Source: Fen-1364 sp049515135 (lineage in GTDB: Bacteria > Spirochaetota > Spirochaetia > SZUA-6 > Fen-1364). Taken from it: DNA of 64,000 nucleotides. This document shows, piece by piece, positions 51,785 through 61,322 of the stretch. The notes below the pieces were generated by a model. The model was not told the DNA's origin and searched no databases. It was given only the letters and a program-made list of their open reading frames with translations. Position numbers and translations under genes: made by a program. Location: the NCBI GenBank assembly GCA_049515135.1, contig JBEKUJ010000001.1:310001-374000 (forward strand), given 5' to 3'. The stretch's first letter is position 1; each line of letters begins with the position of its first letter.

Positions 51785-54043
51785 GTGAGCAAAGAGAAGG
51801 ATATCCTCGATCTCGTTGCAGACGCAATTCTCATTGCGGATGACCAGTCGGCGCGCGTGCTGGAAGCAAACATCGCCGCCGCCGGCCTCCTGGGCTACGA
51901 GCGGGAGGAGCTGATCGGGATGAGCCTGCGGGATCTGTCCGCGGAGCCCGAAGCGTCCCTGAAGGCGTTCGAGGAACGTGACGCCTTCGTCCCGTTGCGC
52001 CGCTATCGCAGGAAGGACGGCGACACGGTTGCCCTGGAAATCACAGTACAGTACGGGCAGTGGAAGGGCCGCAGCGTCCACGTTGCCACCTGCAGGGACG
52101 TTTCCAGCCGGGAGGCGGCCGCGCGTGCGCTCCGACAGAGCGAGGAGCGTCTCGCGGAGCTCGTGAAGAACCTGGGGGCGGGGGTCGCCATCGTCGATGC
52201 GTCGGAGTTCTTTCTTCTTGCCAACGATGCGGCAGAGAGAGCTTTCGGCGCGCAGCGCCTTGCGGGGAGAAATCTGGCGGAGTTCACGGACAAGAAAGAG
52301 TTCGCTCGGCTGCTGCAGGAGACTGCGCGGAGAAAGAGCGGTGAGAAGGGAAATTACGTAATCTGGATCCGCCGCCCTGATGGCGGGGAGCGGCAGCTGT
52401 CCGTCATCGCCACGCCGCAGTTCGACGACCGGGGCGCCTTCACCGGCACGTTCGGTATTTTTCAGGACATCACGGAACAGCTGCGGCTCCAGCAAAGCCT
52501 TCAGCAGGAGCGAAACCGCCTTCTCACGCTCATCAACAACCTCCCCGATCACATCTACCTGCGAGACCGCGAAGACCGCTTCATTCTCGCCAACCGGGCG
52601 GTTGCGGAGTTCATGGGCGCCGGCGATCCCAGTGTTCTGGTGGGAAAAAAGGACTCCGATTTCTATGCCCCCGAAGTTGCCGCCCAGTTCGCCGCGGACG
52701 ACCGCCAGATATTGCAGGGGGGAAAAAGCATCATCAACCAGGAGAGATGCGACAGGTCGGCATCCGGAGCCCTTCGCTGGGTGATGACGACGAAAGTGCC
52801 CATTGTGGACGGGTCCGGGCAGGTGATCGGACTGGTCGGCATTGGCAGGGACTTCACCGAGTCGCGGGAAACCAAGGAGGCGCTGCGGCGAAGCCAGGAG
52901 CAGCTGCAGCAGGGGATGAAGATGGAGGCCATCGGCAGGCTTGCCGGGGGGATCGCCCATGACTTCAACAACCTGCTGACCGTCATCAAGGGATTCGCGG
53001 AGCTGATTGACGGCCGGCTGCCGGAGGGAGACCCTTCGAAGACAGATATAGCAGAAATACGCGGCGCAGCGCAGAGGGCCGCGCGGCTCACCGCCCAGCT
53101 TCTGGCTTTCGGGAGAAAGCAGATCCTTCAGCCCAGGATCGTGAAGCTCAACAACGTGGTTCTTGCGATGCGCAACATGCTTCCCCGCATCCTCGGGGAG
53201 GATATCGAGCTGTTCGTGCGCCTCTGCGAAGAAACGGGAAGCATCAAAGCGGACGTGGGGCAGCTGGAACAGGTCATCATGAATCTGTCCGTCAATGCCC
53301 GCGACGCAATGCCCCGGGGCGGGAGGCTCACCATCGCCACGGAGAACACCGTGATCGATGAAACAATGAGGCGCCGGCACCCTGAGTTCCGTCCGGGGCC
53401 CTATGTGGCCCTGACCGTGACCGACACGGGAACAGGCATGGACGCTTCCACCCTGTCGAGGATCTTCGAGCCTTTCTTCACCACCAAGGAACCGGGCAAG
53501 GGAACGGGCCTCGGCCTGTCCACCGTCTACGGGATCGTCAAACAGAGCGACGGGTACATCTATTGCGACAGCTCGCCGGGAAAGGGAACTTCTTTCTTGA
53601 TTTACTTCCCGCGGGTGTTCGACCAGGGGCCGGAAACGCCCACGGACGGGCGGGCGGAAGCAAAAAGGTCAGGGAACGAGAGGGTCCTCCTGGTGGAAGA
53701 TGAGGACACCCTGCGGGGATTTGTCCGCTCGACCCTGGAAAAAAACGGCTACACGGTCGTCGATGCTCGGGACGGCTTGTCGGCGCTTGAGCTCCTTGCA
53801 CAGGGGGAGGCAAGGTTCGATGTCCTTGTGGCCGATGTCGTCATGCCGCGAATGGGCGGGCACGAACTGGCCCGGCACGTGCTCCAGGCCAGCCCGTCAA
53901 CGAAGGTCCTTTACATGAGCGGGTATGCCGAGGAATCCATCATGCCGCAGCATATCGAGGGGCGCCGGGTGGATCTGATCCGAAAGCCTTTCGACGCAGC
54001 GGCGTTCCTGGTCCGGCTTCGCGAGGTCCTTGACGGGACATGA
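51785..54043 (+). CDS. Hybrid sensor histidine kinase (3 PAS, kinase, receiver)
   Basis: 752 residues, probably cytoplasmic since no membrane helix is visible. Three PAS domains (about 1-110, 115-235, 240-365) precede the HisKA domain with His392 in GGIAHDFNN, the ATPase with N-box NLSVNARDAMP (500-510), DTGTGM (547-552) and GTGLGL (573-578), and a C-terminal receiver with phosphoacceptor Asp684 and Lys734. GTG start. No partner regulator is adjacent. Confidence 0.93.
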   Translation: MSKEKDILDLVADAILIADDQSARVLEANIAAAGLLGYEREELIGMSLRDLSAEPEASLKAFEERDAFVPLRRYRRKDGDTVALEITVQYGQWKGRSVHVATCRDVSSREAAARALRQSEERLAELVKNLGAGVAIVDASEFFLLANDAAERAFGAQRLAGRNLAEFTDKKEFARLLQETARRKSGEKGNYVIWIRRPDGGERQLSVIATPQFDDRGAFTGTFGIFQDITEQLRLQQSLQQERNRLLTLINNLPDHIYLRDREDRFILANRAVAEFMGAGDPSVLVGKKDSDFYAPEVAAQFAADDRQILQGGKSIINQERCDRSASGALRWVMTTKVPIVDGSGQVIGLVGIGRDFTESRETKEALRRSQEQLQQGMKMEAIGRLAGGIAHDFNNLLTVIKGFAELIDGRLPEGDPSKTDIAEIRGAAQRAARLTAQLLAFGRKQILQPRIVKLNNVVLAMRNMLPRILGEDIELFVRLCEETGSIKADVGQLEQVIMNLSVNARDAMPRGGRLTIATENTVIDETMRRRHPEFRPGPYVALTVTDTGTGMDASTLSRIFEPFFTTKEPGKGTGLGLSTVYGIVKQSDGYIYCDSSPGKGTSFLIYFPRVFDQGPETPTDGRAEAKRSGNERVLLVEDEDTLRGFVRSTLEKNGYTVVDARDGLSALELLAQGEARFDVLVADVVMPRMGGHELARHVLQASPSTKVLYMSGYAEESIMPQHIEGRRVDLIRKPFDAAAFLVRLREVLDGT

Positions 54044-54073
54044 GCGGGTGCATGGCGGCTTCTGCGCGGCGGC

Positions 54074-56188
54074 TTAGAAATTGAACAGTACTTGTCGCTC
54101 GTCTGTCCCCGTCCCGTTCTGCCAGGTCTCACTGGAGTTCACTTTTTCAACGAGCAACTGGCTCACCAGGTAGTCGCCTTTCAGGTACGACTTGATTGAC
54201 GCCAATGGAATTGCCACGTCCAAGGCATTCTGCCCAATCCGATAGGAAATCGTGTTTGTGCCTAGATCAGTCCACTGACCTGCGGACTGTTTCCACACGC
54301 CCAGGTGCGTTGTAATTCTGCCTCCCGTGAGAAAGCGATGAAACCATATACTCGCCTGAATCCGGCCCTGCAGCGTGCTGACTGTGGCAACGTACTCGAA
54401 GTTATCCCCCACTTCCTTTGTGAGGTTTGTCGTGGGGGTACCGTTCTTGAACTCATATCTGAAATAGAGTTTGGCATCGTCGCGGCACATGAATCCCCGC
54501 GCGATGCTGGTCCCCGGCTGACTGGGGAAACCGTATTGCAGATCGGCGCCCCAGAAGGGAACAAGCCCTTTCCAGTCGTCCGGGTTGCCGTCCATTGCAA
54601 TCTTGCGTTGAGGAACCTCCCAGACCATCGAAGAGAGGGTTCTTTTCACTTCGTCCCCTATTGAGCAATAGATCACGCCTGTCCAGTGCTGGGAATCGGG
54701 AGCCGTCACGTCGAAAGCCATGGTCCCGGCTGGAATCTCGACGCCTGTGGTGAGGGCTCCCTCCTGCGTCACTTTCTGGCCGTCAATCGTCCATACGCTC
54801 CCTGCCGGTGCGTCCGTGATGAGTAGGTGCGCCTTGCCTTCGACGAACGTCTTCGAAACGGTCACCGCCTCACCTGCACCAACCACGACCCGAATTGGAT
54901 CGCCGATGGTGTACACGCGATTGCGTACAGTCATGTCGCCGATCCGTATGACATGCTCTCCTGCAGGAATATTGTCAAAGGTGGCCGGCGTCTCGCCAAA
55001 GCCAGCCTTGTCGTCCAGGTCCACAATTGCTCCCGCAATGGATGTCTCCACCCTGATCGAGCCCGGAAGCGGCATGAGCCGTCCTGAGAAGATCACCTTG
55101 TTGCCGGCGTCCGCCCTGATGTCCGCAAGATATTCCTCGTACTTGTCTTTTTTCAGCTCCACCCGATGCAGAGTTCCCGGCTCGACCTCCACAACGAGGG
55201 GAGCCACCCCGCGCTCCTCGCCGTCCACCAGAATGGCCGAACCCGCAGGGACCGACTGAACGTCCAGGTATCCCTTCTGCCAGGGAAGCCAGTCTGAGGT
55301 CTCGTTGCGCCGAATAGTGATCTGCTGGCTCACCGCCTCAAGGCCCGCGCAGCTGGCCTGAGCATCGTATTCTCCTATGGGCAGCTGCGCCTCTCCCGGC
55401 CCTGTGATCCGTTTCTCCCCGATCTCCGCGCTGCGCACGCTCACCACGGCATCGACCGGCACTTTCAGAGCCAGCTTCCCCGTGCTCCTCACCAGCGTCA
55501 GCGCGGCATCACTCGTCTCCCCGTCCGTGATCTTCACCGATGCCGTCGCATCCTCACGCCCTTCGCTGTGTGCTGTTACCTGCACCGTGCCCGCCGGCAG
55601 ACCCCGCAGCGACACGGGGGCCACCCCCACGTTCTTTCCATTCACAGCCACCGTGGCTCCCGTGGGGTCGCTTTCCACCGACAGGGACCCGAACAAAAGA
55701 TGCGTGCCGCTGAGTCCGTCCAGGAGAGATGCCACCAGCTCATCGGTGGTGTCGAACATATCAAGCGCCCCATTGGACGCTCCGTTTTTATCGAAGGTCA
55801 CAGAATCCTTCAGGTGGTCGTACACCAGAAGGCGAAAATCGTAGCCCCCGCCTGGGCGGGCGCTGCCGCTGCCGAGGATGGCCTGGTCGATGCGGTTGGT
55901 CTTGCAGTAGGCGCGCACCTTCTGGAGGTCCTGCGCGGGATCCACCGGCGGCAACCGCCTGACATCATAGCGTTGCAAAACCGTCAGGCTCAGCTCAACG
56001 CTGTCAGCAACCGCGGAGAGAACGGCGGCCAGCGCGGCGTCTTCCTTCTGACCAGCTGGCTCGTACAGCGCGATGCGCGCGCGTCCGCTGTCGGATTGTG
56101 CGACGAGAGTCGAAACAAAACAGGTTCCCATGAGAAACGCGAGTGCCAGCCGTCGATGAGCAAGAAACCGCAATTTCAAGGAATACAC
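54074..56188 (-). CDS. PEGA-repeat envelope protein with CBM9/DOMON-like C-terminus
   Basis: 704 residues with a signal peptide (about 10-30). Region ~30-150 resembles lipoprotein-associated beta domains (ARIALYEPAG start). Then come several PEGA repeats, e.g. GSLSVESDPTGATVAVNGK and GYLDVQSVPAGSAILVDG. The last ~180 residues start IAMDGNPDDWKGLVPFW, the signature opening of CBM9/DOMON-like domains that bind carbohydrates or cofactors. Start codon (GTG 56188) is uncertain. Divergent from the FecR/propeller lipoprotein gene, so the two may share control. Confidence 0.8.
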   Translation of the reverse strand: MYSLKLRFLAHRRLALAFLMGTCFVSTLVAQSDSGRARIALYEPAGQKEDAALAAVLSAVADSVELSLTVLQRYDVRRLPPVDPAQDLQKVRAYCKTNRIDQAILGSGSARPGGGYDFRLLVYDHLKDSVTFDKNGASNGALDMFDTTDELVASLLDGLSGTHLLFGSLSVESDPTGATVAVNGKNVGVAPVSLRGLPAGTVQVTAHSEGREDATASVKITDGETSDAALTLVRSTGKLALKVPVDAVVSVRSAEIGEKRITGPGEAQLPIGEYDAQASCAGLEAVSQQITIRRNETSDWLPWQKGYLDVQSVPAGSAILVDGEERGVAPLVVEVEPGTLHRVELKKDKYEEYLADIRADAGNKVIFSGRLMPLPGSIRVETSIAGAIVDLDDKAGFGETPATFDNIPAGEHVIRIGDMTVRNRVYTIGDPIRVVVGAGEAVTVSKTFVEGKAHLLITDAPAGSVWTIDGQKVTQEGALTTGVEIPAGTMAFDVTAPDSQHWTGVIYCSIGDEVKRTLSSMVWEVPQRKIAMDGNPDDWKGLVPFWGADLQYGFPSQPGTSIARGFMCRDDAKLYFRYEFKNGTPTTNLTKEVGDNFEYVATVSTLQGRIQASIWFHRFLTGGRITTHLGVWKQSAGQWTDLGTNTISYRIGQNALDVAIPLASIKSYLKGDYLVSQLLVEKVNSSETWQNGTGTDERQVLFNF

Positions 56189-56359
56189 CTCACCAATAAA
56201 ATGCCAACTCGAAAATACTTTTCCCGTGGTCTGCCGGTCAACTCAAAAGCGACAATGTCTCGCCTCGATCACCGCACAACACCGAGCCAGCACAGAAGCT
56301 CTGCAGCTTGATTGTGCCCGTCAACGCCATTACCTTCGCGGTATGAGGAGGCAGCGGAC

Positions 56360-58327
56360 ATGAGAACCGCTCGTCGTATTCTGGCAACCCTGGGCGCATT
56401 CGCGCTTCTCCTCGCACTCACGACATGCAGCAAACCGACGCCCTCGGCTCAGCCTCAGAAGGTCGCGGTTGCCGCTTCGTTGCCCGTTGAGAGCGTGCAG
56501 CCCGAAATCATCGTTGCCACCTTCGTGTCGGGCGACGTCCAGGCCGGGAAGCTCACGAGCTGGGAGGCCATCACGGCAGGCGCGACGCTTTCAAAAGACC
56601 AGTCTGTGAAGACCGCCGCACAATCAGAGTGCGAGCTGCAGCTCGGAAAGACCGCCGTCGTCAGGATCCGGGAAAAGACGCTTGTCGAGCTGAAGACCTT
56701 CTCAACCGCGGGTGGCAAGACCCGGATCGCAATGGGCCTCGACCAGGGCTCCGTGCTTTGCAAGGTGCGCAAGCTCACCGGCGGTGAAAGCTTCCGCGTC
56801 CAAACGGAAACGGCCATCGGCGGAGTTCGAGGAACCGAGTTTCAGGTCAGCGTGGGCACGGACAAGACGACCGTTGTCGCCGTGAAGGAAGGATCTGTCG
56901 CAGTCCTTCCTGCCTCTGCGGACGTCACGGCGGCCGAACAGGCCGCGGACCAGGGTGTGTCGGTGGTGGATGACCTGCTGGACAAGGTCCAGACAGCGGC
57001 TCCCGTGGTGGCAGGCGGGCAGCAGATCTCCTACACTCCGCAGGCGGCGCAAGAATCCGCCGCCGCGCTCTCGGGAATGGGAGACGTGGTGCAGAAAATG
57101 GTCGAGGCAAGCCGCAGCAACCTGCAGGTCAGCGCGCAGGTTCTCCAGCAGGGGGATCAGATTGCAGCGAAGGCGGCCGCGGCCCTCCCCCCTGCGGCGG
57201 GCGCCCCGAGCGCGATAACGCCGCAGAACGTGCAGCTCATGAAACCCCTGGACACCATGGAGATCCGTGAGAACCCCCAAGCCCCAGCGGCCCCAGCACA
57301 GAACAGCCAGGCGCCGCCGCCCGCTCCCGCTCCTCCGCGGCCGATTGAAAGCCGGATCGCCGCCAGCCGGCGGGCCCTCGTCGGCGCGGTCCTGTCGTCG
57401 GGCCAGGACCTTGTGGCCGCAGACGCTTCCGGAATGCTGGTGGCGGCCGGAAGGGGGGGCAAAGTCATCTGGACCATCAGGACGGCAAACTCGCCGAACG
57501 AGAACTCAATTCCCGTTGTCGCGGGAGGCAACGTCTACTTCAGCGGAGCAAAGGAGTTTGTCATTGCACGCCTGGCCACGGGGGCTGTTGTCTCCAGGAC
57601 CGCGCTGGACAGCACATCGGCCCACATCTTCGGCCAGCATGTGCTGGTTGCGCCTCCGCTCGGCCTCTACCCGACAACCACCTCTGTTCGAGTGTTTGAT
57701 CCGGCCACCGGTCAGGTGGCACGGGACATCCAGCTGCCCGGCGGCTCGATGATGTCCCCGGCTCTGGCTGACGGAAAGGTCCTTGCAGTCAATCAAGCCG
57801 GCGTTTTCCTCGTCGTGGACGCTGCTTCCGGCAACGTCGACGCGCAGATACCCACGCACGCCACGCAGCCCGTCGCGCTCTCCGTGAGTCTCAAGGGGCA
57901 GTCCGCGTTCTTCGCGGACAGAAAAGGACTGGTCGTTGCCGTGGACCTTGCGGGCAGGCAGATACTATGGTCTACGCCCTTGCCTGGCACGGGCTCGGGA
58001 GGTGTTTTTCAGGATCTCGAGGTCACAGAAACGGGCGTCTACGCGTTTGCGCGAGGCACGCTGTTCGCTTTTTCCGTAGCGGATGGAAAGCTCCTGTTCG
58101 ACCCTGTCCCGGGCGTAACCACGCCGCCCCTTGTGTCCAACGGCAGACTGTACATCGGAAGCGCTGAGAAGAAGCTTCTTGTGCTGGACCCCGCCACAGG
58201 GAAAGCCATCACATCGCTCGACGTGGGGGCAAAGCCTACCACGCGACCATCTGCTGACGGCAGCAGGATCATCGTAGGAACCGATGAAGGCCAGATACTC
58301 GTCATCAACCCGGACGCCCTGAAGTAG
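56360..58327 (+). CDS. FecR-domain and beta-propeller lipoprotein
   Basis: 655 residues; ATG at 56360 with AGGAGG upstream. Lipobox LTTC puts a lipid on Cys23. A FecR domain (about 50-185) with TAIGGVRGTEFQVSV (151-165) is followed by an Ala/Gln-rich linker, a Pro-rich segment (about 308-335) and an eight-bladed PQQ-type propeller (about 345-655) with repeated LVVDA, VDLAGR and LDPATGK elements. FecR-like domains often relay signals across membranes, but no cognate sigma gene lies here. Confidence 0.85.
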   Translation: MRTARRILATLGAFALLLALTTCSKPTPSAQPQKVAVAASLPVESVQPEIIVATFVSGDVQAGKLTSWEAITAGATLSKDQSVKTAAQSECELQLGKTAVVRIREKTLVELKTFSTAGGKTRIAMGLDQGSVLCKVRKLTGGESFRVQTETAIGGVRGTEFQVSVGTDKTTVVAVKEGSVAVLPASADVTAAEQAADQGVSVVDDLLDKVQTAAPVVAGGQQISYTPQAAQESAAALSGMGDVVQKMVEASRSNLQVSAQVLQQGDQIAAKAAAALPPAAGAPSAITPQNVQLMKPLDTMEIRENPQAPAAPAQNSQAPPPAPAPPRPIESRIAASRRALVGAVLSSGQDLVAADASGMLVAAGRGGKVIWTIRTANSPNENSIPVVAGGNVYFSGAKEFVIARLATGAVVSRTALDSTSAHIFGQHVLVAPPLGLYPTTTSVRVFDPATGQVARDIQLPGGSMMSPALADGKVLAVNQAGVFLVVDAASGNVDAQIPTHATQPVALSVSLKGQSAFFADRKGLVVAVDLAGRQILWSTPLPGTGSGGVFQDLEVTETGVYAFARGTLFAFSVADGKLLFDPVPGVTTPPLVSNGRLYIGSAEKKLLVLDPATGKAITSLDVGAKPTTRPSADGSRIIVGTDEGQILVINPDALK

Positions 58328-58335
58328 TACGAATG

Positions 58336-59253
58336 CTACCCTGACGACGCCCGGTCCAGGGCCGCAACCTCGCCGTCCGTGAGATTCCACCCCAGCGCAC
58401 CCGCGTTTTCATCCAGGTGTGAGACGCTTGTGGCCCCGGGGATGGGCAGCGCCCCCTTGCTGAGGACCCAGTTGAGCGCCACCTGCGCGGGAGTCTTGCC
58501 GCCGTGCGCCCGGCCGATCTCCCGCACCACCTCGGCAAGCGGGGCGTCGGTCCGCATGCCCGCCGCGGCAAGTCTCCGCCAGCCGCGCGCGGATCCGGGC
58601 GGCCTGCCGGTCAGGCGGCCCAGGGCAAGCGGCCGATAAGCGATTACCGTCACGCCGAGCTCCCGACAGACGGCAAGGGTGCCGTTTCCAAGAACGCCCT
58701 GTCGCGCCAGGCTGAGCTCCACCTCGTTGCACGCAAGGGGGATGTCGCGGGAGGCAAGCACCCCGTGCGCCCGGCGAACCTGCGCAGCGTTGTAGTTTGA
58801 CACACCGACGGCGCGTACCAGCCCGGCCTCTACGGCATCTGCCAGGGCATCCACCCACGTTTCGATGGGAACCGGGCTCCACGGGAAGTGAATGAGATAG
58901 ACGTCGAGGGACGCCAGCTGAAGACGGTCCAGGCTGCGGCGCAGCGCATCGATGAGACGCGCCTTGCCCAGGCGCCAGGGCAATGGAAAGAACTTGGAAA
59001 GGACTGCGGGCCGTTCCCGCCCTGGCTGAAGCCCCTTGAGGCAGAGGCTCACTGTCCTTTCAGAGCCTCCACCGGCGTAGATCTCGGCGGTATCGAAGAG
59101 GGAAATGCCGCGGGAAAGCGCCGCGTCGAACACTTCCCGCAGCTCGGGCCGCGGGTTCCCTGCCCTGCCCCAGAGGTTGGTGCCCATGCCCAGCGGGCTG
59201 ACCACGACGCCACTCTTACCCAGCGGGACCCTGGCGGCTGCAGCACCGCTCAC
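58336..59253 (-). CDS. Aldo/keto reductase
   Basis: 305 residues from the GTG at 59253, which overlaps the upstream stop (GTGA) and has AGGGGTG before it. Catalytic tetrad residues are in place: Asp and Tyr in LFDTAEIYAGG, Lys in VLSKFFPLPW and His in DVYLIHFPW. C-terminal IPGATSVSHLDENAGA completes the NADPH site. Coupled to the diguanylate cyclase gene upstream. Substrate not predictable. Confidence 0.9.
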   Translation of the reverse strand: MSGAAAARVPLGKSGVVVSPLGMGTNLWGRAGNPRPELREVFDAALSRGISLFDTAEIYAGGGSERTVSLCLKGLQPGRERPAVLSKFFPLPWRLGKARLIDALRRSLDRLQLASLDVYLIHFPWSPVPIETWVDALADAVEAGLVRAVGVSNYNAAQVRRAHGVLASRDIPLACNEVELSLARQGVLGNGTLAVCRELGVTVIAYRPLALGRLTGRPPGSARGWRRLAAAGMRTDAPLAEVVREIGRAHGGKTPAQVALNWVLSKGALPIPGATSVSHLDENAGALGWNLTDGEVAALDRASSG

Positions 59254-60644
59254 CGGATCACCCCTGGCCGGGCGCACACCCGGTTCTTGCCCGACTCCTT
59301 GGCGCGATAGAGAAGCTCGTCAGCAAGGCGGATGAGGTCGTCCGGGCTTGCCGCATCGTCAGGGCAGACGGCCAGGCCCAGACTCGCGGTGACGGAGAGG
59401 GTTTGCAGCGATTCGCCGCCGGAAAACGCCGCGGATGCAATGGCAGACCTGATGCGCTCCGCCACCAGCGCAGCCCCCGCCCTGTTTGTGTAGGGCAGGA
59501 TCACGGCGAACTCCTCCCCGCCGTAACGCGCTGGCAGGTCGATCTCCCTGACGGACCGCCTGATCCGCTGCGCCGCTTCGATGAGGATCAAGTCGCCGGC
59601 GGCGTGGCCGAAGCTGTCGTTCTTGGCCTTGAAATCGTCGATGTCAACCATGATGAGAGACGTGGGATGATTCTGCCGGTGAGACCGCTTCACCTCCAGC
59701 TCCAGGTGCCTCCTGAAATAGCCGTGATTGGACAGTTTTGTCATGGAGTCGTTCGAGGCGGCGCTCAACGCCGACCTGTAGCGCGTCTCCAGAGCTTTGA
59801 GCTCCGCCCTCTGCCTGAGAAGACGGGCAACCCTCCAGGCCACTTCCCGCTCATCGAACGGGCGGACCAGGAGCTCGCTGACGCCCCGGTCAAGCAGACG
59901 CACACGGAGCTCCGGATCATCGGAAGGGACAGCGGCAAGAATCGGCAGATTCTCCGGCCCGCCGCCAATGGCGCTGAGCAGATCCTGCGGGACCGAGGAG
60001 TCCAGAACAACACAATCGACAACCCGCTTCAGGAGAGCACGCGGATCATCGCGCGCCGAAGCGGTTGCCAGGCTGTACCTGCTCCCGGCCAGACCGGAAG
60101 CGACGAGGTCCCGTTCCCTGCGGTCTTCAAGCAGGACAAGCACGTGATGATGCTCCGACCCGTGGTCATCGCCGCCATCAAGGCCCGGCCGGAGCGCCGC
60201 AAGGGAAAGGGAACGATTGAGGAGCTGCTCCTGGTATTCCCTGAGCCGGAGCATGGTCCTGATGCGAACAAGGAGCTCAGAGCGATCCACAGGCTTGGGC
60301 AGGAACTCATCCGCGCCCGCCTCGAAGCCCTTGAGCTTATTCTCGGGATCACTGAGACCCGTGACCAGGATGATGGGGATGGCGCTGGTGGCCGGGTCAC
60401 TTTTCAGCCGGCGGGTGGCTTCGTACCCGTCGAGATCCGGCATTTCGACGTCCAGAAGAATGAGGTCCGGAGAGTCCGCGCGGGCCATCCTGAGCGCATC
60501 GTCGCCCCGCGAGCCCGCCAGCACCTCGTAGCCTTCCTCTGTGAGGAGAGCGAAATACAACGCAACAGCGTTGGGATCGTCATCGACCACCAGAAGCCGC
60601 GCGCTGCCCGAAGCCTTCCCGACATTCTCTTTCATACCGCCCAT
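59250..60644 (-). CDS. PleD-like diguanylate cyclase response regulator
   Basis: 464 residues: a receiver with phosphoacceptor Asp65 (ILLDVEMPD), a second, degenerate receiver (about 170-285, VVLDSSVPQD) and a C-terminal GGDEF domain with active site RYGGEEF. An inhibitory RxxD site (REID) sits five residues before it, so product feedback is expected. It makes cyclic di-GMP upon phosphorylation; no histidine kinase is adjacent. Confidence 0.93.
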   Translation of the reverse strand: MGGMKENVGKASGSARLLVVDDDPNAVALYFALLTEEGYEVLAGSRGDDALRMARADSPDLILLDVEMPDLDGYEATRRLKSDPATSAIPIILVTGLSDPENKLKGFEAGADEFLPKPVDRSELLVRIRTMLRLREYQEQLLNRSLSLAALRPGLDGGDDHGSEHHHVLVLLEDRRERDLVASGLAGSRYSLATASARDDPRALLKRVVDCVVLDSSVPQDLLSAIGGGPENLPILAAVPSDDPELRVRLLDRGVSELLVRPFDEREVAWRVARLLRQRAELKALETRYRSALSAASNDSMTKLSNHGYFRRHLELEVKRSHRQNHPTSLIMVDIDDFKAKNDSFGHAAGDLILIEAAQRIRRSVREIDLPARYGGEEFAVILPYTNRAGAALVAERIRSAIASAAFSGGESLQTLSVTASLGLAVCPDDAASPDDLIRLADELLYRAKESGKNRVCARPGVIR

Positions 60645-60735
60645 GTGCCCGCCCTTTCAGGGTAAGATAGCGACCTGTCGATGGCGGAATCAAGGGGTAT
60701 CTTGGGAGTGCCGCTGCATGGACCGAGTGATTTCT

Positions 60736-61317
60736 CTAGGCCGCGCGGCTGTCGATCATGTCCAGGAAATACCTGTGCACCCTGAGGTCGCCGGTCAGCT
60801 CGGGGTGGAAAGCCGTGGCAAGGAGTCTCCCCTGCCGCGCCGCCACGACCCGGCCGTCGCCCAGGCTGGCAAGGACTGTCACCCCTGGCCCCGTCTTTTC
60901 TATGAGCGGCGCCCGGATGAACACTCCTCGAAACGGCTCGGAGCCCAGGGACGGCACACTCAGGCTTTCCTCGAAGCTGTCGAGCTGCCGTCCGAACGCG
61001 TTTCTCTTCACCGTGATGTCCATGACCCCCAGAAGAGGCTGGTCCAGGCCGCCGATGTCGCGGGCCAGGAGGATCATGCCGGCGCACGTCCCGTACACCG
61101 GCATGCCCCGATTAACTGCGGCTCGAAGCGGCTCAAGGAGCCCCGAGAGCATAAGAAGCTTGCCGATGGTCGTGCTCTCCCCGCCCGGGATGATCAGCCC
61201 GGAGATGCCCTGAAGGTGCTCGGGCAGCTTCACCAGGACAGGTGATGCGCCCGTCCGGCGGAGGGCCTCGGCGTGCTCGGCAAAGGAGCCCTGGAGTGCA
61301 AGCACTCCGACCTGCAT
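60736..61317 (-). CDS. pdxT: Glutaminase subunit of PLP synthase
   Basis: 193 residues from ATG 61317 (MQVGVLALQGSFAEH); an earlier ATG at 61329 overlaps the pdxS stop. Glutamine amidotransferase class I: LIIPGGESTTIGKL, the nucleophile in YGTCAGMILLA, and the His/Glu pair near FHPELTGD. Supplies ammonia to PdxS for making pyridoxal 5'-phosphate. Confidence 0.95.
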   Translation of the reverse strand: MQVGVLALQGSFAEHAEALRRTGASPVLVKLPEHLQGISGLIIPGGESTTIGKLLMLSGLLEPLRAAVNRGMPVYGTCAGMILLARDIGGLDQPLLGVMDITVKRNAFGRQLDSFEESLSVPSLGSEPFRGVFIRAPLIEKTGPGVTVLASLGDGRVVAARQGRLLATAFHPELTGDLRVHRYFLDMIDSRAA

Positions 61318-61322
61318 ACGCT

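Noticed and set aside
50966..53380. 804-codon minus-strand frame over the envelope fusion end and the histidine kinase
   Set aside because: Spans three real genes on the opposite strand and has no protein-like domain.
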